A program made the translations under genes and the position numbers. This document shows positions 51,829 through 60,808 of a DNA stretch of 61,375 bases, one piece after another; position 1 is the first letter of the stretch; each line of letters begins with the position of its first letter. The notes under the pieces are model-generated. The model was not told the origin of the DNA. It saw only the letters and a list, made by a program, of their open reading frames with translations, and made no database searches. The DNA comes from Pseudomonas rhodesiae (lineage in GTDB: Bacteria > Pseudomonadota > Gammaproteobacteria > Pseudomonadales > Pseudomonadaceae). The stretch spans positions 1-61,375 of the forward strand of contig NZ_VFEU01000029.1 of NCBI RefSeq assembly GCF_007858255.1. Direction: 5' to 3'.

Positions 51829-53157
51829 ATGACTGAAAATATTTGGGAAATGCGTCTATCTGAAGATCCTCGCCGTAGCGGTGAGGTTCGTTCGGAGTGG
51901 GAGCGTGATTACGCACGCCTGATTCACTCATCGGCATTCCGTCGTTTGCAATCCAAAACACAGGTGTTGGGCTTGGGTGAAAGCGATTTCTACCGCACGC
52001 GTCTTACCCATTCGATGGAAGTGGCGCAGATTGGTGTTGGGATTGTGCGATGGCTTCAAGATTACCATAAGGATGACGAGGAAATCATCGAGGCTCTGCC
52101 GCGTTCAGCGCTTATGAGTTCTATTTGTTTGGCACATGATATTGGGCACCCCCCTTTTGGGCATGGTGGCGAGGTTGCCTTGAATTTGTGTATGCGAGAC
52201 TTCGGTGGTTTTGAGGGAAATGGTCAGACATTACGCATCCTATCGAAATTGGATAAATACACTGCCAATCACGGTTTAAATCCGACTCGCCGCCTTCTTT
52301 TAGGAATCCTGAAATATCCTGCACCGTATAGTGAACTGGTGGGCGCGACTGCGTATGGCCGAGTCCCACCCCAGCGCTGGCTGTGTAAGGCTCAAGAGCA
52401 GCACCCGCCAAAGTGTTACCTAGATGATGAGAGTGATGTGGTGGACTGGGTTTTAGCACCTCTAACTAAAGCGGAAAAAGCTGAATTCACAACGTTTAAA
52501 GAACACAAGTCTGGTCATAAGAAGCCAATATACAAGGGGCTGGATACGTCGATTATGGAGCTGGCTGATGATATTTCATACAGTCTGCATGATTTTGAAG
52601 ATGCTATCTCTTTAGGAATGATCACCAGAAAGTCATGGGATGATCAGAATAAAGATAAAGAGAGTCTGTTTAGTAATTGTGAGCTGGATAGCAATAAATT
52701 AGCGAATCAACTGTTCTCAGAGGAAAGTTACGAGCGAAAAAAAGCTATCGGTGGCTTAGTGCACCAATTTATTCTCAAAACAAAGGTAAAACCATCCGGC
52801 ATGTCATTTGCGACCACAGCGCTTATCAAGTGGAATGCCTATATGGATGACGATCATAGAGCACTGTTGGATCATATCTTCGATCTTGTAAAGACTAAGG
52901 TGATTAAGGCTCCAAACGTTCAGCAGCTGGAGTTTAAAGGTCAAAAACTGGTGATTGAGCTTTTTGATGCTCTGAACTCTGATCCAGAGCGGCTTTTGCC
53001 ATCATCTACGCGTAAACGATATGTCAGCGGAGAAAGTGCCAGCCAAAAGAGTCGAGTTGTTTGTGACTATATCTCTGGAATGACAGATGAATATGCAACT
53101 CGTTTGTACGAAAAGATCTATTACCCTCATAAAGGGTCGATTTTTGACAGGTTATAA
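51829..53157 (+). CDS. dgt: dGTPase-family HD-domain triphosphohydrolase
   Basis: A 442-residue HD phosphohydrolase of the deoxyguanosinetriphosphate triphosphohydrolase type. The metal ligands are H61 (TRLTHSMEVAQIG), H103-D104 (LAHDIGHPPFGHGGE) and the aspartate in ELADDISYSLHDFEDAI. It starts WERDYARLIHSSAFRRLQSKTQVLG, the family N-terminus. The ATG at 51829 follows GGGAAGG at a good distance. The gene is more AT-rich than the origin core and stands alone with its own terminator. dGTPases are known to act as phage defence by depleting dGTP; pseudomonads also have a housekeeping copy elsewhere. Confidence 0.88.
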   Translation: MTENIWEMRLSEDPRRSGEVRSEWERDYARLIHSSAFRRLQSKTQVLGLGESDFYRTRLTHSMEVAQIGVGIVRWLQDYHKDDEEIIEALPRSALMSSICLAHDIGHPPFGHGGEVALNLCMRDFGGFEGNGQTLRILSKLDKYTANHGLNPTRRLLLGILKYPAPYSELVGATAYGRVPPQRWLCKAQEQHPPKCYLDDESDVVDWVLAPLTKAEKAEFTTFKEHKSGHKKPIYKGLDTSIMELADDISYSLHDFEDAISLGMITRKSWDDQNKDKESLFSNCELDSNKLANQLFSEESYERKKAIGGLVHQFILKTKVKPSGMSFATTALIKWNAYMDDDHRALLDHIFDLVKTKVIKAPNVQQLEFKGQKLVIELFDALNSDPERLLPSSTRKRYVSGESASQKSRVVCDYISGMTDEYATRLYEKIYYPHKGSIFDRL

Positions 53158-53192
53158 GCTGCTGTGCAGCGAGATTCTTTTCTGCTGACAAT

Positions 53193-53229
53193 CCCCCGCT
53201 AGGTTTTTTGATCTTTCGGGGGAATTTTT
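53193..53229 (+). terminator. Probable terminator after the dGTPase gene
   Basis: CCCCCG at 53193 pairs with CGGGGG at 53217, followed by AATTTTT. The loop is long (18 bases). Confidence 0.5.
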
Positions 53230-53397
53230 GAGTGAATATTTATGGCTGGTTTGAATGGGTACAGTGGGTATAATTGAGCACGATTGTGAAGGAACAATGC
53301 GTAGCAAATAGAGACGATTAGACAAATGGGCGTCCGCTCGAAACTGCATTGATATCGTTTCGGAGGTCTCTCTCGGATTTTTTTCAGTGGATGAAAT

Positions 53398-53979
53398 ATG
53401 CTCACTAATTCGATACTTCGTAGCGCAATCAATCTTTACGAGGCGAATACCTTAGCTGCTATTCGCCTCGCAAAGGCTGCTTCAGTGCCCGCGCCTATAT
53501 CACTTAGCTTTAACACATCGATGCTTTCTAAGGAGGTCATCAAAGCGCTGTCGATCAGGATTCCAACTGGAGGTAGGAAAGAGGACACCGATTCAGAGTT
53601 CATCTATATCTTTAGCTTGCGAGCATGCAGCAAACGCGATCTTCAATCGCTGTCAGAAAAATTTGCCACGGCTCGCGAGACCCAAAGGATCTCCGGCAGT
53701 GCTCGATCACTATGCAGATTGAACGGTGTGCACGAAAACGATCAGATCTTATATATAGGCAGATCCTACAGTCCGCGTGAACGATTCCGCGCCCATATGT
53801 CTGCCGAAGCTTCAGGCCCCTATGCCATCCGATTCTCATCCTGGGTGACCACGCTGGACTTGACCATTGATTTTCACCTCTTCCAGTTTAAGGAACTCGA
53901 TGATGGATCGGCTCAGGCGGTAGAAGACGGTCTGTGGGACGAGTTCAACCCGCTACTTGGTGAGCGAGGAGCTCGATGA
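53398..53979 (+). CDS. GIY-YIG-like nuclease domain protein
   Basis: A 193-residue protein. The GIY-YIG core is suggested by FIYIFSL (about residues 68-74), then ILYIGRSYSPRERFRAHM, and a C-terminal EDGLWDEFNPLLGERG whose glutamate and asparagine fit the catalytic site. About 65 N-terminal residues are of unknown function. It starts 240 bp after the dGTPase stop with no other gene near. Stand-alone GIY-YIG proteins include restriction and homing nucleases. A defence role is possible but not shown. Confidence 0.65.
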   Translation: MLTNSILRSAINLYEANTLAAIRLAKAASVPAPISLSFNTSMLSKEVIKALSIRIPTGGRKEDTDSEFIYIFSLRACSKRDLQSLSEKFATARETQRISGSARSLCRLNGVHENDQILYIGRSYSPRERFRAHMSAEASGPYAIRFSSWVTTLDLTIDFHLFQFKELDDGSAQAVEDGLWDEFNPLLGERGAR

Positions 53980-54128
53980 GACGGTGGTTGCTCACGAGAA
54001 CGCAACTGGAGCACCCAACATTCAGTCGGTGAATCAGTTCCTGGTTCAAATAGCGAAGGATTGGGAGTCTCTCCTTCGAGTTGTTTAGTGCTCTGTATTA
54101 AACTAGCCTTGAGGCAAGGGAGATGGAG

Positions 54129-54710
54129 TCATATATGTTTCTTCATTACCTGTGCTATTTTTACGTTTAGCTGCTCACCCATAAATTCACATCTTACTCT
54201 TTCATATGCGGTGACGTTCAACGATTCGATTCGTTCCAGTTTCAAATTTGAATTTTGATATGACATTAGAGGTTTGACTATAGGCATACCCGTATCCCTT
54301 CTTTCTAAAAGCATGTGATTTGCCGCGAAGTTTACAAACTGCTCAGAGCATCGGGAAAGCCCCTCAACCGCTTCCGTTATGTCATCGACATATAACGCGT
54401 TGATTGTCTTAATCTCTGTTATCTTACCTTGATATGATTTAAGCGCGTCATTATACACGGCACCTCTAAATCCAGAATCAGCACTGCTCACTGTAGTAAT
54501 CGCTGATGTATTAACCGCTAATGCAAGAGCTGGGATAGACAAGGTTAAGTTATATGCTAGCGCGAGCTGCTCTCTGATAACTTTGTTGCTTTCGCCTGCG
54601 GCAACCATTCTTTGTCCCATGTACACACCACCTAAACTTGCGGCAACAGTAAGTAATGGGATGCCAAGCCCGGTTAGGCGTATACCAGTAATTTTTCTTT
54701 TGAAAGTCAC
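54129..54710 (-). CDS. Membrane-anchored protein of unknown function
   Basis: A 193-residue protein from a GTG start at 54710. One N-terminal hydrophobic helix (about residues 10-32, GIRLTGLGIPLLTVAASLGGVY) is followed by a polar, mostly helical domain with two cysteines. No family was recognised. Codon use is AT-rich, unlike the origin core. No partner gene is adjacent. Confidence 0.55.
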   Translation of the reverse strand: MTFKRKITGIRLTGLGIPLLTVAASLGGVYMGQRMVAAGESNKVIREQLALAYNLTLSIPALALAVNTSAITTVSSADSGFRGAVYNDALKSYQGKITEIKTINALYVDDITEAVEGLSRCSEQFVNFAANHMLLERRDTGMPIVKPLMSYQNSNLKLERIESLNVTAYERVRCEFMGEQLNVKIAQVMKKHI

Positions 54711-55050
54711 TAAGCTCTCACTAGATATGCTGAATTTGTTTAATTAACGCAATGGCTTAGTATCAAATGGCTCTGGCAGCTTTATACTTCAATTTGGTGA
54801 TGTTTTCTGCGATTTCGAGCCTTTTCCCGAGGCTTAGATATCACCAAGATGTCTGACTCATTGCGGAGTTTAATCGACGCTGGATAATAAAATTGCGAGA
54901 AAATAAAAAGGCTGCAATCGGAATTAGAGGGCTTCGCTCAAGCAAACGCGTGCTCCGTAGAGACATGATCGCGTTGGCGTCTGAGGCGATGGCAAATATT
55001 GTCCAAAAATAAGCGAGTTGGCTGTGCACAAAATTCTGGGTGCGCCAGGC
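54711..55050. other. Non-coding stretch
   Basis: I see no gene, repeat or RNA here. The minus-strand frame at 54841-55029 lacks start context and motifs. Confidence 0.4.
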
Positions 55051-55248
55051 TCAAGCGGCGCCAATCATTACATTGCCGGTGGGAGTACTGATGTAATACA
55101 TGCCAACATTTGAAAAGGCATTGATATCCAATTTGCAATGTTTGCATTTGAACGTCAATTTGCCGCTTAGCTTATTTTGGGCCAGTTGATTCATAATTGG
55201 ATCAAGATCACCAAGGTTTTTTTGGCAGTGTGGGCAAGGCGTGCTCAT
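55051..55248 (-). CDS. Small zinc-ribbon-like protein
   Basis: A 65-residue protein, MSTPCPHCQKN to TPTGNVMIGAA, with two CxxC pairs (CPHC and CKHC) about 30 residues apart, a probable zinc ribbon. The second ATG was used because AAGGA lies nine bases upstream of it; the first ATG, three codons earlier, is too close. Function unknown. Confidence 0.55.
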   Translation of the reverse strand: MSTPCPHCQKNLGDLDPIMNQLAQNKLSGKLTFKCKHCKLDINAFSNVGMYYISTPTGNVMIGAA

Positions 55249-55377
55249 TTGATTCATCCTTGTAGAGCTGATTTTGAGTTGAGGCCCTATGGTATCAAAA
55301 TGCCCTCAGACAAAAACCTAGTCTTGCACCTTTTTTTGGATGATTCGCAAAGAGGACTCGATCCCCACGAGGGCTCC

Positions 55378-55449
55378 GGGTTTATGGGGAATCAGCTGTC
55401 ACCGGTAGAGTTTGAAAAGCGTTACGCAGCGAGCTTGGAGAGTGTCTAG
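55378..55449 (+). pseudogene. C-terminal remnant of an IS3-family transposase
   Basis: The last residues NQLSPVEFEKRYAASLESV and stop match the usual C-terminus of IS3-group OrfB proteins. Just after the stop, GTGTCTAGAAAACCTGTGG resembles an IS3-type terminal repeat. The rest of this IS is missing upstream. Confidence 0.5.
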
Positions 55450-55808
55450 AAAACCTGTGGCGATTCAGTCTCGCCGAACTCGCGGTTCAATGTGTTCGGG
55501 ATATCCAGTCTTTCTACTGTTGCTCGTTTGTAGGCATGGGAGCCGGGTTGTTTGCTGACTAAATCAAGCTCGCGCATCAAGCTACGCACTTTGAATCGAC
55601 TGACTTGCTCACCGTCTTCACGCATCAGTGACAGAATGCTGCGACTGCCCGCAGAGCTGCGACTTTGCGAGAACAGCTCACTTACGCGACTACGCAATCG
55701 AAGCCGTTCAACATCCGGCGTGCGGCGCCGCAGGCGCTGGGCGTAGTAACAAGAGCGAGTGACGTCAAACACCTTGCACTGCCAATCAACCGGCTCATGT
55801 GCCCTCAA
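55446..55808 (-). pseudogene. IS3-family transposase OrfB, truncated
   Basis: This holds the N-terminal part of an IS3 OrfB: CKVFDVTRSCYYAQRL, then LRSRVSELFSQSRSSAGSRSI and KQPGSHAYKRATVERLDIPN. The DDE core that should follow is absent. The last nine residues (GETESPQVF) are read from the terminal repeat of another IS, so truncation came from an adjoining insertion or deletion. OrfB would be made by a -1 frameshift from OrfA at an A AAA AAG site (55862-55868 on the minus strand). Confidence 0.8.
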
Positions 55809-55816
55809 CTGGTCAA

Positions 55817-56125
55817 TCAGCGCGAACGCTCGTGATCTTCCGACATCAAGAGCGCGGTAGCCTTTTTTAGTATTGATTTCTCTCGCTCAAGCCGAGCAAT
55901 CCGGGCTTCCAGCTCCTGAATTTTTTGCTGTTCCGGAGTCAGTGCCTTACTCTGCGGGGTGACGCCTTTATGTTCTTTCTGAATCTGGTCAACCCAGCGG
56001 CGCAATGCCGACTCACCAATGCCAAGCGAACGGCTGGCTTCGATGTAGCTGTAGTTTTGTTTGAGCACAAGGTCGGCAGCCTCGCGCTTGAATTCAGGAG
56101 TAAAGGAGCGGCGTTGTTTAGTCAT
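55817..56125 (-). CDS. IS3-family transposase OrfA
   Basis: A 102-residue DNA-binding OrfA. The helix-turn-helix is in TPEFKREAADLVLKQNYSYIEASRSLGIGESALRRWVDQIQ and a leucine-zipper-like coiled coil in EQQKIQELEARIARLEREKSILKKATALL. The ATG at 56125 fits the family start MTKQRRSFTPEF. The slippery A AAA AAG heptamer lies near its 3' end. The partner OrfB is broken, so the element is inactive. Confidence 0.88.
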   Translation of the reverse strand: MTKQRRSFTPEFKREAADLVLKQNYSYIEASRSLGIGESALRRWVDQIQKEHKGVTPQSKALTPEQQKIQELEARIARLEREKSILKKATALLMSEDHERSR

Positions 56126-56195
56126 CTGACACCTCGATCTGGCGAGCATTCTCGCCTAAATGGGTGTCCGGGTTCATTAGACCACTACAGCTCAT

Positions 56196-56245
56196 GGCCG
56201 GTTGCTGCCCGTCACGAACGGCATTAATCGGCCAGAAGCAGCTCT
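56196..56245. repeat. Dispersed intergenic repeat copy
   Basis: GGCCGGTTGCTGCCCGTCAC and, inverted, AATCGGCCAGAAGCAGCTC. It is related to the GGCAGCAATCGGCCAAAAGC repeat seen again at 57491, 58541 and 60720. It lies just outside the IS3 left end. Confidence 0.6.
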
Positions 56246-56269
56246 TTAGATCAGACATGTCGCGTCGAT

Positions 56270-56635
56270 TTAGAGAGCAGAGAGTATTGAATAAACTGCC
56301 CTAATGTTTGGAATGAAGTGAGGTGTCGGGCCCGACGCCAACTCACTTGCGACTTGCGTGATAAATTCCCGTGCCCGCTCAAGTGGAAGGCCGATGATTT
56401 CATAAGGAAGCCAATCATTATTCATGGCATCCTCGTATGCCTCGATTACATACAGCAAATAGTCGCCTTCAGGGGTATCTCGGAAGGCACTGTACTCCTT
56501 TGGAGAACTAAGGCGCGTGCTCAACTCTACTACTTGCGCGGATCCAGGGGCGTCTGGATTTTGCCAACGCGGTGACGCTGAAAGTTCTCTTGTTTCAGCG
56601 ATTAAATGAGCGGTGATTAAGTGACTCCAAATCAT
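56270..56635 (-). CDS. Hypothetical protein
   Basis: A 121-residue acidic protein without a recognised domain. It is rich in aromatic and charged residues (YLLYVIEAYEDAMNNDWLPYEIIGLPLERAREFI) and looks like a folded alpha/beta protein. The ribosome site is weak. No neighbour suggests a role. Confidence 0.5.
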   Translation of the reverse strand: MIWSHLITAHLIAETRELSASPRWQNPDAPGSAQVVELSTRLSSPKEYSAFRDTPEGDYLLYVIEAYEDAMNNDWLPYEIIGLPLERAREFITQVASELASGPTPHFIPNIRAVYSILSAL

Positions 56636-56961
56636 AAGCTAGGTAGCCTGCATTGAAGGTACCGGCGAGAGCATATCACTGACGAATGGACACTGAATTA
56701 ACCCGCTAGCCATATCACCAAAAAGCAGGATCTGCGAACCGATCCCGACAGTTACACCCGTTAGCGCTGAAGGAACCATTTCGGCCAAATCTGAGTCACT
56801 TATCATCATTCCGTACTCTGGTCACACCGGTGGATATTGAAGAATCATAGGTCTGAATCGAATCTCATTTTGTAGGAAGATCATATATCTACTTGTTATA
56901 ACTTCCACTCATTCTGACCACCAGGTCCTTGCAGAGAGGGCTCGGGCCAGCGTCCGCTTCT

Positions 56962-57129
56962 GGCCCAGACTGTGTAAAAACGGTTTTTGAGCGCGTCAGG
57001 TACTCCAAACCGCACCGGAAATCGCGTTTCTACGTGAAATCCATATCTACAGATGTGCTGATAAATTTCAGATTTAACGTAGACGCGCACACTTCAATTT
57101 TGGCGAAGCGATTTTACACACTCTGGGCC
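56962..57129. mobile_element. MITE-like element with 21-bp terminal inverted repeats
   Basis: GGCCCAGACTGTGTAAAAAC(G) at the left and, inverted, GGCCCAGAGTGTGTAAAATC(G) at the right match at 19 of 21 positions. The 126-bp interior has no gene. A lone copy of the same end (GGCCCAGAGTGTGTAAAAAC) lies at 61249-61268. The ends look like those of a pseudomonad insertion sequence whose transposase is not in this window. Confidence 0.65.
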
Positions 57130-57490
57130 GATAGCTGTCAGTAGGGGCCATGCGGGCGTAGGATGAGGGCTTTCCCATCAGTCCAGACCTTTTCCCTTAT
57201 GACTCAATCCGTGCGGACAATCTCAAGGAATCCGCGAGCCGAGGTTTGGCAAGGTGGCTAAGGGAGCCTGATGAGCACGTGTATACGCCACGCAAACTTC
57301 TTAAACCAGAACAAAGAATTTTTTTAGAATGTATTGCATCAGGAAAATTCAGCGGCTCAGAGCTCTGATTACTTCAAGCGGGCAACTCAGCCGGTTGTAA
57401 AAAATAGCGTTGTTCAGTTTCACCGTTCGACTCGTGATCCAACTGCCGCTGATCGCGATGGACTGCAATGGGTCGAATGGAGCCTTTCAC

Positions 57491-57510
57491 GACAGGCAGC
57501 AATCGGCCGG
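57491..57510. repeat. Dispersed intergenic repeat copy
   Basis: GACAGGCAGCAATCGGCCGG matches the core GGCAGCAATCGGCC shared with the copy at 58541. It lies 80 bp upstream of the lipoprotein gene. Confidence 0.6.
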
Positions 57511-57589
57511 CGAAAAATCGAGTTGCAATGTCCGGTGGTCTGGCATGCAAGGTAAAATGGCGATTTTTGTCATATCAAGGAACGAAAGA

Positions 57590-58423
57590 GTGTCGACCAT
57601 TAAAATGACATCCCGGGCCGATTGTCGGCTAACCTCCGCGCTGCTGTTATTAACAGGCTTAGTGGCTCTCTCTGGTTGCCGCCAGTTAACACCTGAGCAG
57701 CGAATAGATTCCTGGATCGATAGCGATGGTAAAGCCGCTCCAAGTTACCTAACCCCAGAAGAAATCAAACGTCTCGAAGCAAGACGTTATCTCAGGGTTT
57801 TGCGCTCTACCTTGGCTCGAAGTGTGTTCTGGGCAAATGGCGAAGGGATGCAAGGCAGCGTGAAGTTGCGGATGAAGCTCAATCAGCAAGGTGACGTATT
57901 GCTCTGCGAGGCGCAGCCAAGTGACGCTGGAGCTCCACCAGGCTTTACGAATCTCGTCATGGATGTGTGCTGGAGCAGTAGCTGGAATAGCATCCCGGAA
58001 GGTCTCCAGAATCCAGCTGATGGCACGCTCGAGGTCATCGCACCTTTGATAGCTTCTGGTAATACCTCACCTATTTCTGATTACGAACGGGGGCACCAGA
58101 GAACTGATGCTGAAAGCCGTTTTTTCTGGGACAACGTGGTGGCCAAGCAATCAATAAATGCGTTCGGCAGAGCTCGCTTCGAATTCACTGCCAACGTAAA
58201 GGGCCAAGTCGCAAGTTGCGATGTGACGCTTAAAAAACACTATTTCCGTCCTGAATATTTTCATCCGGATCCTGCGTTACAAAAGGTACTTGCAACTCAG
58301 TGCTTGCAGCTGGATTTGCAACAAATGCCTGGGTTTCGTGTAGGGGAAAACGGGGTAACCCATCGCGTGGTTTTCGTGGACTACTTACCGTGGAAAAACC
58401 ATGTGGGGAAATACTCCGAGTAA
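57590..58423 (+). CDS. Probable lipoprotein of unknown function
   Basis: A 277-residue protein. The N-terminal signal has a lipobox (LVALSGC; Cys at about residue 30), so it should be anchored in a membrane facing the periplasm. The mature part has two similar halves (residues about 70-150 and 180-270). Each contains a strand pattern such as GSVKLRMKLNQQGDVLLCE and ARFEFTANVKGQVASCDV, which recalls TonB C-terminal-like domains. A GTG start at 57590 was chosen because AAGGA lies eight bases upstream; an ATG five codons on is possible. Confidence 0.7.
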   Translation: MSTIKMTSRADCRLTSALLLLTGLVALSGCRQLTPEQRIDSWIDSDGKAAPSYLTPEEIKRLEARRYLRVLRSTLARSVFWANGEGMQGSVKLRMKLNQQGDVLLCEAQPSDAGAPPGFTNLVMDVCWSSSWNSIPEGLQNPADGTLEVIAPLIASGNTSPISDYERGHQRTDAESRFFWDNVVAKQSINAFGRARFEFTANVKGQVASCDVTLKKHYFRPEYFHPDPALQKVLATQCLQLDLQQMPGFRVGENGVTHRVVFVDYLPWKNHVGKYSE

Positions 58424-58540
58424 GGCCCTCACTTTAGTGTCTTCTGCGATGGCGTTCCTGTGGCAACACCTTGCGCAAGGTGAATCGCCCTCAGTTTTTC
58501 AGACACATCCAAGGTCTGCAATTGGCCGATTTCTGCGCTG

Positions 58541-58575
58541 GTGACGGGCAGCAATCGGCCAAAAGCCGACGTCGA
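58541..58575. repeat. Dispersed intergenic repeat copy
   Basis: GTGACGGGCAGCAATCGGCC followed by AAAAGCCGACGTC. This is the best-preserved copy of the repeat family in the window, downstream of the convergent lipoprotein and chemoreceptor genes. Confidence 0.65.
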
Positions 58576-58615
58576 ATATCTATAAAAGCGGTTGCTATTC
58601 ATAGTGACTGTATCT

Positions 58616-60244
58616 CTACATTTGAAATTGCCTGACCAACTTGTTCAATTCGACCGCTAACTTTGTGAGCTCGGACGTTGCGATAGCTGTCTGACTGGAG
58701 CCCTCTGCCGCTTGACTTGAAAGGTCACGGATACTCACTAGACTGCGATCTACCTCCCTTGCAACTTGAGCCTGCTCTTCCGATGCGGTCGCAATCAGGA
58801 CGTTGCGCTCCGTAATATTGTCGATAGATTCAGTAATCTCCACCAAAGCCGAACCGGCACATTGAGCAGTGTCCAATGTTTTCTGGGCTTGGGTGTTCGT
58901 CTGGGTCATTGCGGATACGGCAGATCCAGTACCTTTCTGAATTGAGCTGATCATCTGCTCAATTTCACTGGTTGATTGCTGAGTACGATGAGCCAAAGCC
59001 CTGACCTCATCTGCGACTACTGCGAAGCCTCGACCAGCCTCACCAGCACGAGCAGCTTCGATAGCAGCGTTTAACGCAAGAAGATTGGTCTGTTCGGCGA
59101 TAGCACGAATAACATCCAAAACCTTGCTAATGTCAGTTGCCATTACGGCGAGCCCCTGTACTTCTTGGGATGCATCTTCGACATTTGCGACCATCAAGCT
59201 GATGGCCTGCACAGTTTCGTCAACGCGTGCGCGGCCAGCCAAAGCGGCAGAGTTGGATCGATTAGCGGCCTCGGAGGCTGAAGACGCATTTCTAGCCACC
59301 TCCTCAACAGCTGCACTCATCTCAGTGACTGCAGTTGCCGCCATTTCAACTTCATTATTTTGACGCAACATACCTTTATTGGCATCTTCGGTGACAGCAT
59401 GCATTTCTTCAGAAGTTGATGCCAACTGATTGGAAGAATCAGATATCAGAGAAAGGGTATTTCGTAGACTATGTTGCATTGCGCCTAAAGCTTGCATGAG
59501 CCTCGCCACCTCATCGTGCCCTTTTGCTTCAATGACTCCAGTGAGATCATTTTTCGCAATGCGCTCAGCAATAGCTAGTGTTTGACTAATAGGGTTCGTA
59601 ATACTTCGGGTATACATCAGGGCAAGTACAATAGCAGCCAAGGTGCTGATAAATATAAAACCACTAACGATCAATTTAGCTTGCTCATAGGTTCGGCTCG
59701 CCTCTTCGCCAGCCAGTTTCGCTTTATTATTATTAACTTCTATCATTCCTTTGATGTCGCTCTCAACGGCGTCAGCAGATTGCTTCATCGAATCGCTGGA
59801 AAGCTTGGCTGCCTCATCTAAATTTCCTGAAGAAATGAAAGACAGATATTGATCTTGTAAGACCTGATAGCTGGTAAGGCTTGTTGAAAGCGTATCAATT
59901 TTCTGCCTGCCCATCGGGGTTACGATCAGCGGCTGCAAATTCGAAAGCAAATTCTGGATATTAATTCTTGCCTTTTTCAATTCCTCTAAAGCCTGCGCTT
60001 TTCGGCTTTCTGGCTCTACAGGGTTTCGCAACCGTGCGTTGCTCCCTCTGATGCTTACGAACTCCCGGTCAATGACCCCAAGAATGGATATGCTGGGTAC
60101 GACATTCGTCTCAACGAAACTTTCAGAATCCTTCAAGCTCGACGCCTGTTTGAGAGCGATGACCCCCAGCGAAATTATCATCAGACAAAAGAAACCGAAG
60201 CATAGAGCTGAGCGTGGAGCAAGGTTGAGTCTGCGCAATAGCAT
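58616..60244 (-). CDS. Methyl-accepting chemotaxis protein
   Basis: A 542-residue transmembrane chemoreceptor. The first membrane helix is at about residues 13-30. A periplasmic four-helix-bundle-type sensor covers about 31-190. The second helix is near LIVSGFIFISTLAAIVLALMY. A HAMP domain follows (TNPISQTLAIAERIAKNDLTG). The long cytoplasmic hairpin has its tip at EQTNLLALNAAIEAARAGE. It would signal through CheA/CheW, which are not nearby. The ligand is unknown. Confidence 0.93.
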   Translation of the reverse strand: MLLRRLNLAPRSALCFGFFCLMIISLGVIALKQASSLKDSESFVETNVVPSISILGVIDREFVSIRGSNARLRNPVEPESRKAQALEELKKARINIQNLLSNLQPLIVTPMGRQKIDTLSTSLTSYQVLQDQYLSFISSGNLDEAAKLSSDSMKQSADAVESDIKGMIEVNNNKAKLAGEEASRTYEQAKLIVSGFIFISTLAAIVLALMYTRSITNPISQTLAIAERIAKNDLTGVIEAKGHDEVARLMQALGAMQHSLRNTLSLISDSSNQLASTSEEMHAVTEDANKGMLRQNNEVEMAATAVTEMSAAVEEVARNASSASEAANRSNSAALAGRARVDETVQAISLMVANVEDASQEVQGLAVMATDISKVLDVIRAIAEQTNLLALNAAIEAARAGEAGRGFAVVADEVRALAHRTQQSTSEIEQMISSIQKGTGSAVSAMTQTNTQAQKTLDTAQCAGSALVEITESIDNITERNVLIATASEEQAQVAREVDRSLVSIRDLSSQAAEGSSQTAIATSELTKLAVELNKLVRQFQM

Positions 60245-60808
60245 AATTAAACCCTCGTCTGAATTATCAGCTATGTCGTCAGTCGTCGTAAGCGCTTAAG
60301 TACCGTTCGTCGGGTGATGCGGCGCAACGAGGAAAGTCTGGCTTTTTTATTTGAAACATTATTTTGCTAAACCTTTCTATCACAGATTTAACCTTAGACG
60401 CCGAATGAAACAGCGTTCCAGATGCGTTTGTTGTTACTGGGTGAGCGCCGACCAAGCTTTAAAGCGAAAAATCCCCTACAGCCCATACGCATTTAACAAT
60501 CAGCCCGCGAAATGGCTTTACACTTAGTTGACTATGTTCAGAGCGGTGCGTGTGATTCGATTAATTTAGGCTAGGTAAGCTCCGCACAATCGTCATAGCG
60601 GACCGTTCAAAGATCAAGTGAGGAATACTTCGGCTTTTCATTCATCACGACTTCCCCGTCATCCTCAAAAATACGTATATGCTCAGGTAACGGAGAGCTA
60701 AATAGCACCCGCTTTTGTAGATACTCGACGTCCGATTTTGGCCGATTGATGCCTGCCAGTACCTTACGCTGCCGGCGTTGAGATCACCGGCTGCAAACCT
60801 GAGATGGT
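60245..60808. other. Intergenic region with a possible coding remnant
   Basis: No complete gene is seen in these 564 bp. On the minus strand, 60607-60745 reads as a short frame ending VVMNEKPKYSSLDL and stop, which looks protein-like but has no start. Its upstream part is a copy of the dispersed repeat (60725-60760, inverted). Confidence 0.4.
60725..60760. repeat. Dispersed intergenic repeat copy (inverted)
   Basis: On the minus strand it reads GGCATCAATCGGCCAAAATC followed by GGACGTCGAGTATC. The copy at 58548 reads GCAGCAATCGGCCAAAAGCC then GACGTCGAATATC. Confidence 0.6.

Larger units (their letters stand above)
56636..57589. other. Long intergenic region with a MITE-like element and repeats
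   Basis: Nearly 1 kb without a credible gene. It contains the 168-bp inverted-repeat element at 56962-57129 and one dispersed repeat at 57491. The other short frames lack ribosome sites and motifs. Confidence 0.5.

Noticed and set aside
55177..55377. Plus-strand small gene ahead of the IS3 C-terminal remnant
   Set aside because: It overlaps the zinc-ribbon gene on the other strand and has no ribosome site; only the C-terminal 20 or so residues are recognisable.
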